Translations under genes and position numbers: made by a program
Shown: one piece after another, positions 57,770 through 64,000 of the stretch
Position numbering within the stretch: the first letter of the stretch is position 1
How the letters are laid out: each line of letters starts with the position of its first letter
Source: Streptomyces halstedii
Lineage (GTDB): Bacteria; Actinomycetota; Actinomycetes; Streptomycetales; Streptomycetaceae
Assembly: GCA_000720535.1 (NCBI GenBank)
Contig: JOAZ01000033.1
Span: forward strand, 40,055-104,054
Reading direction: 5' to 3'
Length of the DNA stretch: 64,000 bases
The notes under the pieces: generated by a model
Told to the model about the DNA's origin: nothing
Databases searched by the model: none
What the model saw: the letters and a program-made list of their open reading frames with translations, nothing else

Positions 57770-58147
57770 GTGCCCGCCGACACCGTCCCGTCCGGCCGCG
57801 AACCGGTGCCCTGCCGGGTCGTCGTGTGCCGTGACTGCTGCTGCGGCACCCCGAAGGTGACGGGCGTCGACCACTCCGCCCAGACCGCGCGTCTGCGCGC
57901 CGAGGTGCCGGTGCGGGTCTCCGCCTGCCTGGACGTCTGCGAGCAGGCCAACGTCATCGTCGTCCAGCCCTCCGCCGAGGGCCGCGCCGCCGGTGCCCGG
58001 CCCGTCTGGCTGGGACTGGTCAACGATCCGGACGCCACCGAGGACATCGTCGCCTGGGCACGCGCCGGCGGACCGGGTGTCGTACCCCGGCCGGACATCC
58101 TCGACCTGTACGCCATCACCCCACCGCGACGTCCTACGGCCCGCTGA
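57770..58147 (+). CDS. Thioredoxin-like [2Fe-2S] ferredoxin
   Basis: 125 residues from GTG 57770. The four cysteines expected for a thioredoxin-like [2Fe-2S] ferredoxin are in VVVCRDCCCGT and VSACLDVCEQANVIVVQP (the first region has extra Cys). A short-range electron carrier in the cytoplasm is likely. As the first gene behind a cobalamin riboswitch and an iron box it may feed electrons to the FhuF-like protein encoded next, for example to reduce cobalt or ferric complexes. Confidence 0.8.
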   Translation: MPADTVPSGREPVPCRVVVCRDCCCGTPKVTGVDHSAQTARLRAEVPVRVSACLDVCEQANVIVVQPSAEGRAAGARPVWLGLVNDPDATEDIVAWARAGGPGVVPRPDILDLYAITPPRRPTAR

Positions 58148-58230
58148 CCCTGGCGTACGGGCCCGTCGGCCCCGTCGTACGGCCTTCCTGACCGTGCCGT
58201 ACGGCCCCTCACCCTACGGAGAGACAGAAC

Positions 58231-58926
58231 GTGCACGACGCCCGCGCCTCGGCCGCGTCCGTCACGGCCGCCCTGCGCGACGTGGCGGATCTCGGCGGCT
58301 TCTTCGTCCTGCGCACCGGGGGCGAGGACGACGGCTGGCATCCGCTCGCCCGTTCCTACGCGGACGGTTTCACCGATCTCGCCGATGCCGTCGCGCGCCG
58401 CCACCACACCGCGGAACCGCGCATCGACGTCTCCATCGCCCAGCTCGGACACGCGGCCCGCCTCTGGTCCCCGGCCCTGGCCTGCGTCGTCCTGCACGGG
58501 ATCGTCCTCGACCTGGACGGACTGCACAGGGCCGACGACGGACCGGCCCTCCGGGTGCCCCGTCCAGGAGGCTGGCACGTCGAGCGGCTGGACGACGAGC
58601 CCGCCCACGCCCTGTACACGCAGGTGACGAGCCAGCTCTCGGCGCTGGCCGACGGACTCCGCGTCAAGATCGCCCCGCGCCTGCTCGACGGGAACTCCGC
58701 CTCGGCGCTGGTGGGAGCCGCCCATGCCCTGCTCGCGGCCCGTCCCGGCACACGCGTGGCGCTCAGCCGCCTCACCGCCACCCTGCTGGGAACCGGACGC
58801 CTGGCGAACACCGGAGTGATCACCGGCCCCGACCTCGGCTTTCGCCGGCGAAGCTGCTGTCTCTACTACCGCGCGCCGAACGGTTCGAAGTGCGGTGACT
58901 GCGGACTTGCCGACCGCGAGTCCTGA
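58231..58926 (+). CDS. FhuF-like [2Fe-2S] reductase
   Basis: 231 residues from GTG 58231. The C-terminus CCLYYRAPNGSKCGDCGL has the C-C-x10-C-x2-C pattern of the FhuF [2Fe-2S] domain, found in ferric-siderophore reductases. The front part is the ferric-reductase-like helical domain. Under a cobalamin riboswitch the substrate could be cob(III)alamin or a cobalt complex instead of, or as well as, ferric siderophore. It probably accepts electrons from the ferredoxin 83 bases upstream. Confidence 0.82.
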   Translation: MHDARASAASVTAALRDVADLGGFFVLRTGGEDDGWHPLARSYADGFTDLADAVARRHHTAEPRIDVSIAQLGHAARLWSPALACVVLHGIVLDLDGLHRADDGPALRVPRPGGWHVERLDDEPAHALYTQVTSQLSALADGLRVKIAPRLLDGNSASALVGAAHALLAARPGTRVALSRLTATLLGTGRLANTGVITGPDLGFRRRSCCLYYRAPNGSKCGDCGLADRES

Positions 58927-59028
58927 CGAGCCCTGGAACCAGGCGGCTTCCGGAGGGCCGGCCCGGACCACATTCTGACCGCAGGCCGTATATCACCCAC
59001 CGCATAGACGGCAAATCGCCCGTTGCCG

Positions 59029-59059
59029 AGGGTGAAACCCCAGACAGCGGGCTCACCCT
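59029..59059 (+). terminator. Hairpin after the FhuF-like gene
   Basis: AGGGTGA, 17-base loop, TCACCCT: a 7-bp stem about 100 bases past the stop. A weak terminator, or part of the leader of the downstream toxin operon. Confidence 0.3.
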
Positions 59060-59128
59060 GAGCCTCTTCTCCGTCTGCGGTGCGTATGCGGAATTTGGCT
59101 GGAACAGGTCAGTTCCGACTCAGAAGCG

Positions 59129-59179
59129 CCTTGTACTGACGTCGCATCAGCCACAAGGATTACGCCGTCTCGCACAAGG
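59129..59179. promoter_or_regulatory. Dyad and CACAAGG repeats before the sdpC-like gene
   Basis: CCTTGT-A-CTGA-CGTCGCA-TCAG-CC-ACAAGG (59129-59158) is a near-perfect interrupted dyad. CACAAGG recurs at 59173-59179, 21 bp (two turns) after the copy at 59152. It lies 30-80 bases before the GTG at 59211, so it is either an operator or a structured leader. No regulator gene is adjacent. Confidence 0.45.
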
Positions 59180-59210
59180 TCAACACAACTTCCTTCGAAA
59201 GGAACGATCT

Positions 59211-59858
59211 GTGAAGCACTATGGGCGAATAGTGGGCATCGTTACGGCTGTGGCGGTAACCGGCGCAGCGGCGTTCACGACCATCGGCAGCGCGAACGCG
59301 GCACCCACGAACGTGAACACCCAGGCCGTCACCACCGCTTCGGCGGGGACGGAGAGATCCAAGCCCTCGGCCGCCGAGGACGGCCACCAGCTGTTCGCCG
59401 GACTCTTCTTCGGCCAGGGACCGGTCGCCGCGAAGCTCGCGGCCGACGGGAATCTCAACGGCATCGAGCCGGGTGTGAACGACAACGCCGAGGCCGTCCG
59501 TGCCGTGGCGGAGCTGATCAAGAAGATCGAGCTGAAGTCACCGGGCATCTTCGCCGACTTCTCGGCCAAGGCACGCAGCGGCGACCCCAGACTCGTGGAC
59601 CAGGCCATGACCGCCGTCTCCCAGGTCCTGGTCGACGTCTCCGACTCGAACGGATCCGTCCCCAGCGAATCGGGAGCCTGCGTGGTCCTGGTCGTGTCCG
59701 TGGCGGTGGCCGCCGTGGCCGTCGCCGTGGCGACCGGAGGCTTCTTCATCAACGCCGCCGCCGTCATCAACGTGGTGGTCAACAACCCGGCACCGATGGA
59801 GAACCTGTCGAGGGACGAGCTCGTGGCGGGCCTGACCAAGGTACTGAGCACCGTCTGA
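59211..59858 (+). CDS. sdpC: SdpC-family toxin precursor
   Basis: 215 residues from GTG after AAAGGAACG. A Sec signal ends in SANA-A (about 30). The block GHQLFAGLFFGQGPVAAKLA at 58-77 matches the conserved (Y/L)FRGLxFGQGxV motif of Bacillus SdpC. After a helical pro-region comes SESGACVVLVVSVAVAAVAV and a hydrophobic stretch to about residue 192, then a charged tail. In B. subtilis the corresponding 42-residue internal peptide is cut out at a Cys pair and kills neighbouring cells by collapsing the membrane potential. Here only one Cys (C157) is present, so the usual disulfide cannot form within one peptide. The order sdpC-sdpA-sdpB supports the call. Confidence 0.82.
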   Translation: MKHYGRIVGIVTAVAVTGAAAFTTIGSANAAPTNVNTQAVTTASAGTERSKPSAAEDGHQLFAGLFFGQGPVAAKLAADGNLNGIEPGVNDNAEAVRAVAELIKKIELKSPGIFADFSAKARSGDPRLVDQAMTAVSQVLVDVSDSNGSVPSESGACVVLVVSVAVAAVAVAVATGGFFINAAAVINVVVNNPAPMENLSRDELVAGLTKVLSTV

Positions 59859-59965
59859 CCCAGAGCACCACGTCCACCAGCACGTGCTGGCTCCGGGTAC
59901 CGGCGCACCACCGGCCGGACCCGGGGCCGGCACGTACGTCCGGAACCCATGGAGAGACGAACAGA

Positions 59966-60559
59966 ATGTGGTGGAAGGATTCCCCGCACAGGGGGAGCGG
60001 CCGGGTCACCGTGTCCGCCCGGCACACGGTGGAGGTGCCCCGGGCATGGATCACCGGGACCGCCGTGCTGTGCGCCGTCGTCGTCCTGTACGTGGCTCAG
60101 ACGCAGTTGCCGAAGAACGTGCTGTCCCTGCCCGGCCAGAAGTCCGTCAAGCCCGTAGCGGTCACCGTCACACCGCAGGGCTGGGCCTTCTTCACGAAAT
60201 CGGCGCGCAGCCCGGAGTTCGAGCCCTTCCGCTGGGACGGTTCCACCTGGACGAGCGCCTCGCTCGGCCGCCACTCCGAGCACGGATTCGACCGGGTCTC
60301 GCGCTCCCAGGGCATCGAGACCGCGCTGCTGCTCCATGAGGCTGGCAAGGCCACCCGTACCGCATGCGAACTGAGCCCGGTTCAGGAGTGCCTGAGGAAG
60401 ACCCGGGTGGCCACCGCGGTCACCAACAGGACACCGGACCCGACTCTGTGCGGGCGGATAGCGGTGATGGAGCAGAAGCCCACGCCGTTCGCCTGGCGCG
60501 ACCTTCTGCCCGACGCCCGCACCCCGGAGAACGCCGTCCTGCTGGACGTCGCATGCTGA
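59966..60559 (+). CDS. sdpA: SdpA-family maturation protein
   Basis: 197 residues. One membrane helix (AWITGTAVLCAVVVLYVAQT, 27-46) precedes a domain beginning PQGWAFFTKSARSPEF, the family hallmark. Cys residues occur in ACELSPVQECL and PTLCGRI. SdpA with SdpB is needed to convert pro-SdpC to the active peptide in Bacillus. ATG 59966 follows GGAGAGACG; it overlaps sdpB. Confidence 0.85.
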   Translation: MWWKDSPHRGSGRVTVSARHTVEVPRAWITGTAVLCAVVVLYVAQTQLPKNVLSLPGQKSVKPVAVTVTPQGWAFFTKSARSPEFEPFRWDGSTWTSASLGRHSEHGFDRVSRSQGIETALLLHEAGKATRTACELSPVQECLRKTRVATAVTNRTPDPTLCGRIAVMEQKPTPFAWRDLLPDARTPENAVLLDVAC

Positions 60560-61596
60560 GGCCGGTACCGGTGCCCTGGACCAACGTGTACGGGCTGGCC
60601 CGCACGCTCCTCGCGCTGGGCACGCTGGGCACCTTGGCGTTCAGCGGCACGGGGACCCTGTTCCGTCCCGTGGCGACCCAGGGCGACTACCCCATCTGTA
60701 CGGGGCCGATGCGGGCAGGTGTGTTCTGTCTGGCGCCCGAGAACGGTCTGACAGCGACCCGGTGGCTGTGTGTCCTCGTCCTCCTCGTCGTGGCCTCCGG
60801 ATGGCGCCCCAGATGGACCGCGCTTCCGCACGCCTGGGTGTCCTTCAGCGTCTTCTCCGGAATCGCCATCGCCGACGGCGGCGACCAGGTCACCGTGGTC
60901 CTGTCGTCGCTGCTCGCCCTCACCGCGCTCGGCGACCCCCGGCGCTGGCACTGGCAGACGCTTGCGGAGGGAGCCGCGCCGAGCCGTCGCCGGGCCGTGC
61001 TCCTGGGGGCGACGGGCCTGGTGCTCGTACGCGTCCAGATGTCGTTCCTCTACTTCCAGTCCTGTGTCGCCAAGCTGCCCCACGCGGAATGGGCCGACGG
61101 CACCGCGATGTGGTACTGGGGGCACAGCCTCGCGTTCGGCGCCCCCGGCCCGCTCCAGCCCCTGGTCAACCCGGTGCTCGCGTCCCCCCTGGGTGTCGCT
61201 CTGCTCACCTGGGTCCCCCTGGTCATCGAAATCGGCCTCGCCGCGAGCCTGTTGCTCGCGCAGCGCTGGCGCTGGCGCCTGTTCGCCGCGGGAGTCCTCT
61301 TCCATCTCTCCATCGCGGTGATGATGGGGCTGTGGAGTTTCGCCCTCGCCATGATCGGCGGTCTGGTGGTGCTCTGCTTCCCCCTCGGCTCGCATCTGGA
61401 CGTCACTCTGCCCGAGGCCGTCCGCGGAATGCTCGGGCGGGGCACCGCCGTTCCGGATCTCCCGGCGGGAAAGGACGACGGCGCGAAGCGGGAAGGGGAG
61501 GACGCGAAGGACGCGGAGTACGAGCGGGAGCCCGTGCGACACGCCTCCTCCGCAGGGCCTTCGGGGCGCTCGGCACCCCCCGGCACCGAGCGGTAG
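60553..61596 (+). CDS. sdpB: SdpB-family (HTTM) membrane protein
   Basis: 347 residues, start ATG 60553 inside the end of sdpA. About seven or eight helices, beginning NVYGLARTLLALGTLGTLAF, with the HTTM-type block SFLYFQSCVAKLPHAEWADG and GTAMWYWGH. The last 50 residues are a charged, probably cytoplasmic tail. SdpB works with SdpA to mature the toxin. No SdpI-like immunity protein follows. Confidence 0.85.
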   Translation: MLRPVPVPWTNVYGLARTLLALGTLGTLAFSGTGTLFRPVATQGDYPICTGPMRAGVFCLAPENGLTATRWLCVLVLLVVASGWRPRWTALPHAWVSFSVFSGIAIADGGDQVTVVLSSLLALTALGDPRRWHWQTLAEGAAPSRRRAVLLGATGLVLVRVQMSFLYFQSCVAKLPHAEWADGTAMWYWGHSLAFGAPGPLQPLVNPVLASPLGVALLTWVPLVIEIGLAASLLLAQRWRWRLFAAGVLFHLSIAVMMGLWSFALAMIGGLVVLCFPLGSHLDVTLPEAVRGMLGRGTAVPDLPAGKDDGAKREGEDAKDAEYEREPVRHASSAGPSGRSAPPGTER

Positions 61597-61620
61597 AGGT
61601 CCAGGGGCCCCGCACGCGCG

Positions 61621-61654
61621 CGAACCCGCCGTCGGCCGGCCGACGGCGGGTTCG
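61621..61654. terminator. 34-bp perfect palindrome terminator
   Basis: The 17 bases CGAACCCGCCGTCGGCC are followed directly by their exact reverse complement. As RNA it gives a 15-bp stem closed by a 4-base loop. It sits 25 bases after the sdpB stop and 50 bases from the end of the convergent monooxygenase gene, so it can terminate both. Confidence 0.8.
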
Positions 61655-61704
61655 CCGAACCGGACGACCGGCGGCGGACAGGACCACGCCCTCGCGCTCG
61701 GCGG

Positions 61705-62865
61705 TCAGGAAGGCTGGACCTCGTCGAAGACGGCGAGGGCTCGGGAGGGGTCCGGGCTCACGAGGCGTTCCAGACCGGCCATCGTGATCGTCGCCCACCT
61801 GCCGGCCCGTGCCCACATCTGTTCCTCGAAGGCGCGGACGGCCTCGTCCAGTTCTTCAGGGCCGGTGGCGGCGGCGACGGACTCGGCGAGTTCGGCGCCT
61901 TCCAGCATCGCGAGGTTCGCGCCCGCCCCCAGCGGGGGCATCAGATGGGCGGCGTCGCCCAGGAGCGTCACCCCGGGCACGTGGGCCCAGGTGTGGGACT
62001 CGGGCAGGACATGGAGCGGACGGTGGGCGAACGCCGTGCCGTGGCGGAAGAGGTCGAGAACGGGAGAGGCCCAGCCGTCGAACAGGGCCAGCACGCGTGA
62101 GCGCACGGCCTCGACGTCGTCCGTGCCCAGGTCCGCCCTCGTGTGCGGGCCGGTATGCCGGTCCGAGGCCGTGTGCGGATCCAGCGGCGCGCGGTACTGG
62201 GCGTACACCTTGACGTGCCCGCCGCTGTTGCGCTGGGCGACGATCGCGCGGTTCACGCCGTACACGGCCACGGAACCGTCGCCGATCAGCCGGGCGAGGC
62301 CGGGGTGGCGGGTGTCGACGTCGTCCAGGGAGGTCTCGACCAGGGTGACGCCGGTGTACTGCGGCGTCGCGGGCGAAACCGCCGGGCGGACCCGCGACCA
62401 GGCACCGTCCGCACCGACCACGAGGTCGAACGTCTCCTGCCGCCCGTCCGCGCAACGGACCAGCACGCCGTCCCGGCTCCCGGGCACCACCTCCGTCACG
62501 CCCCGCCCCCACTGGACGTCCAGGGGCCCGAGCAGCAGGTCACGGAGTTGCCCCCGGTCGATCTCGGGATTGGCCCGCTCATCGGGACGGGGCCGCCAGT
62601 CGCGGAGGACGGTCCCGTCCGTGTCGAGGATGCGCATGGCCTGCCCCTCGGGACGGGACAGTGCCTGGAACTCCGCCAGTAACCCCGCCTTCTCCAGCGC
62701 CCGCTGACCCAGTCCGTCCTGCAGGTCCAACGTGCCGCCCGCCGGACGGGCATCGCGGGCGGGATCGCGTTCGAGGACGGTGACAGGGTGACCATGACGG
62801 TGCAGGACACGGGCGAAGGTAAGGCCGGCGGGGCCGCTGCCGACTACAGCGATACGGGGTCTCAT
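61705..62865 (-). CDS. FAD-dependent aromatic-hydroxylase-type monooxygenase
   Basis: 386 residues from ATG 62865 (MRPRIAVVGSGPAGLTFARV). It shows the GxGxxG FAD motif VVGSGPAGL, the middle DG motif VVGADGAWSRVR and the late GD motif LLGDAAHLMPPLGAGAN, as in PHBH-like and TetX-like flavoprotein hydroxylases. It hydroxylates a hydrophobic or aromatic compound, possibly an antibiotic. A longer reading to 62892 adds nine residues without a better ribosome site. Confidence 0.87.
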   Translation of the reverse strand: MRPRIAVVGSGPAGLTFARVLHRHGHPVTVLERDPARDARPAGGTLDLQDGLGQRALEKAGLLAEFQALSRPEGQAMRILDTDGTVLRDWRPRPDERANPEIDRGQLRDLLLGPLDVQWGRGVTEVVPGSRDGVLVRCADGRQETFDLVVGADGAWSRVRPAVSPATPQYTGVTLVETSLDDVDTRHPGLARLIGDGSVAVYGVNRAIVAQRNSGGHVKVYAQYRAPLDPHTASDRHTGPHTRADLGTDDVEAVRSRVLALFDGWASPVLDLFRHGTAFAHRPLHVLPESHTWAHVPGVTLLGDAAHLMPPLGAGANLAMLEGAELAESVAAATGPEELDEAVRAFEEQMWARAGRWATITMAGLERLVSPDPSRALAVFDEVQPS

Positions 62866-63163
62866 GCCGATACAACGTACAACCCTGGCCACGTGTGCCC
62901 CGCACCGTCACCGAACGAAACCACACGAGGTGTGAGCCGGCGGATGGATGATCAGTCGCGGGGCAGCGGAGCGCATGGCCGTACAGGGCGCCATCGGCGG
63001 GGCCACCCGTAACACCCCGTTCGCGGCCTCCAGGCCGAAGGTTTCCTCCTTGGCCGGCGGCCTGATCCGAAATACTCCGGAGCTGCGCGGCGGAACGGAA
63101 CCGGAGGCCGCCGAGCTGCGTGTCAGGACACGTGCACATGGGTGTGACAGGAGGGCTTGACTG

Positions 63164-63619
63164 ATGTCCGCACCAGGTCGGCGCATGGCGAAGCGGATCG
63201 TGATCCCCCTGGGCGCCGTCGGGTTGGCCTTCGGGACTTGGTATGGGTTTCACGTGCTGTCCGCCGTCAACGGCACCTTGGGCGCGCCCTGCGACGAGGC
63301 TGCGCGGTTCGTCCGGGCTGCGGGACTACCCGCCGGAACACACGAGCGGCAGTGCACCAGAGGCCAATGGATGAGCACCTCGTACGAGTTGGACTTTCAC
63401 GCGCCCCGGGAAGCGACGGACGCGTGGCTGCGGACCTCGTACCCGGACATGGAGCTCACGCACGATTGCGAGGCGGCTGACGCGTGTGCCACCCCCCGGC
63501 CGAGCCCCGTGCCGTACACGGACAAGGACGGCCACCGACTCGCAGACGTGGTGGATGTCGAACTCAGCTACGAGGGCGAGGGCGTCACGCGCGTGCGGAT
63601 CTCCGGAGCGACCATGTGA
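63164..63619 (+). CDS. Small N-terminally anchored protein, unrecognised
   Basis: 151 residues, ATG 63164 nine bases after AGGAGG. One N-terminal helix (RIVIPLGAVGLAFGTWYGFH) leaves about 120 residues outside, with four Cys (APCDEA, RQCTRG, HDC, DAC) that could form two disulfides and an Asp/Glu-rich surface. I do not recognise the family. It is separated from the sdp operon by a convergent gene, so a toxin-immunity role is not supported. The 300 bases before it hold the divergent promoter with the monooxygenase gene. Confidence 0.7.
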   Translation: MSAPGRRMAKRIVIPLGAVGLAFGTWYGFHVLSAVNGTLGAPCDEAARFVRAAGLPAGTHERQCTRGQWMSTSYELDFHAPREATDAWLRTSYPDMELTHDCEAADACATPRPSPVPYTDKDGHRLADVVDVELSYEGEGVTRVRISGATM

Positions 63620-63901
63620 CGGCTCATCGATCCTTCCCGCATGAGGTTCAGGGGCTGCGGTTCTCCACGCGTCCCGGCGAAACCAGGAAGTCACCCCCAC
63701 GCGTTGATGGCCGCTCCGAGAGCCCATGGCGGACGGCAGGCTCGTCTGCGCGTGGCGACCGCGTGGTCTCTCGTGGCGATTGATCCCGCACTCGCTCGCA
63801 GGCTCACGGTAGTCGGCGGGCTCGAAGCGGGGCCTCGTCCGTGAGGTCTCCGCCCCGTGAACCGTGACCATGTACAGCGCAAGACCTGCTTCCGATACAC
63901 G
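63620..63901. other. Gene-free stretch
   Basis: No supported gene or clear repeat. It probably contains sequence beyond the end of the insertion element that begins at the right edge. Confidence 0.4.
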
Positions 63902-64000
63902 CTAGGTGTATTGACCCGCAGGGTTGTTGACGCGGGTGATGGGTGGGTGGCCGCCGAGTGCGGTGTGGCTGCGGTGGTGGTTGTAGGTGTGGAGGAAGTC
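63902..64000 (-). mobile_element. 3' end of IS481-type transposase (cut by window edge)
   Basis: On the minus strand the last 32 codons read DFLHTYNHHRSHTALGGHPP, then ITRVNNPAGQYT and a TAG stop (63902-63904). This is the typical C-terminus of the rve integrase core of IS481-family transposases (YNxHRxHTALGGxPP). The rest of the element lies beyond 64000. Its terminal inverted repeat should lie shortly left of 63902, but only one end is visible, so it could not be identified. Confidence 0.85.

Noticed and set aside
63164-63619. The Cys-rich anchored protein as an sdp immunity protein
   Set aside because: It has one helix, is on the far side of a convergent gene, and does not resemble SdpI.

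Overview
The window is very GC-rich, with dense, often overlapping genes, GTG/TTG starts, GGAGG-type ribosome sites and actinomycete-typical families (PucR, IclR, two-domain AsnC, PrpR/RamB, class Ib ribonucleotide reductase, GH25 muramidase). Together these point to a Streptomyces or close relative. All calls rest on reading the sequence; nothing was searched against a database.

Left part (1-23 kb). A Ser/Thr dehydratase, a sigma-factor-like protein and a tyrosinase fused to a B-lectin domain lead into a decayed stretch (4.0-5.1 kb). Next is a catabolic cluster (5.1-16.1 kb): a polar amino-acid-type ABC transporter, a GAF-PucR regulator, a two-component flavin monooxygenase, an aldehyde dehydrogenase, a YtcJ-type amidohydrolase and small partner enzymes. 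A broken alpha/beta hydrolase, an AsnC regulator divergent from an MFS exporter, a GNAT acetyltransferase and two cell-wall hydrolases follow. A DasR-like site lies upstream of the muramidase.

Middle (23.8-41.2 kb). A long, tightly coupled catabolic gene set of unknown substrate comprises a TMADH-type flavoprotein, a methyltransferase, an SsuABC/NMT1-like ABC transporter, an SDR, an M20 protein with an altered active site, an alpha/beta-hydrolase-Ohr fusion, IclR, a CoA-transferase, a cyclase, MmgE/PrpD, a hydantoinase-like amidohydrolase and a CitE-like lyase. A possible IclR operator precedes the first gene.

Right-centre (41.2-58.9 kb). The theme is cobalamin. In order come cobF; a cobalamin riboswitch in front of a complete valine-degradation operon whose mmsA carries one in-frame TGA; a methylcitrate cycle (prpR / prpDBC), which disposes of propionyl-CoA without B12; and nrdIEF (B12-independent ribonucleotide reductase) behind a second riboswitch. 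A third riboswitch, divergent, precedes a thioredoxin-like ferredoxin and an FhuF-like protein. The intergenic hub at 57.1-57.7 kb also holds two NrdR-box-like sites 32 bp apart and a DtxR/IdeR-type iron box over a predicted -10 element.

Right end (58.9-64 kb). An SdpC-SdpA-SdpB-like operon (a Bacillus sporulation-delaying-protein type peptide toxin with its maturation proteins) is followed by a perfect palindromic terminator, a flavin monooxygenase, a small anchored protein and the 3' end of an IS481-type transposase cut by the window edge.
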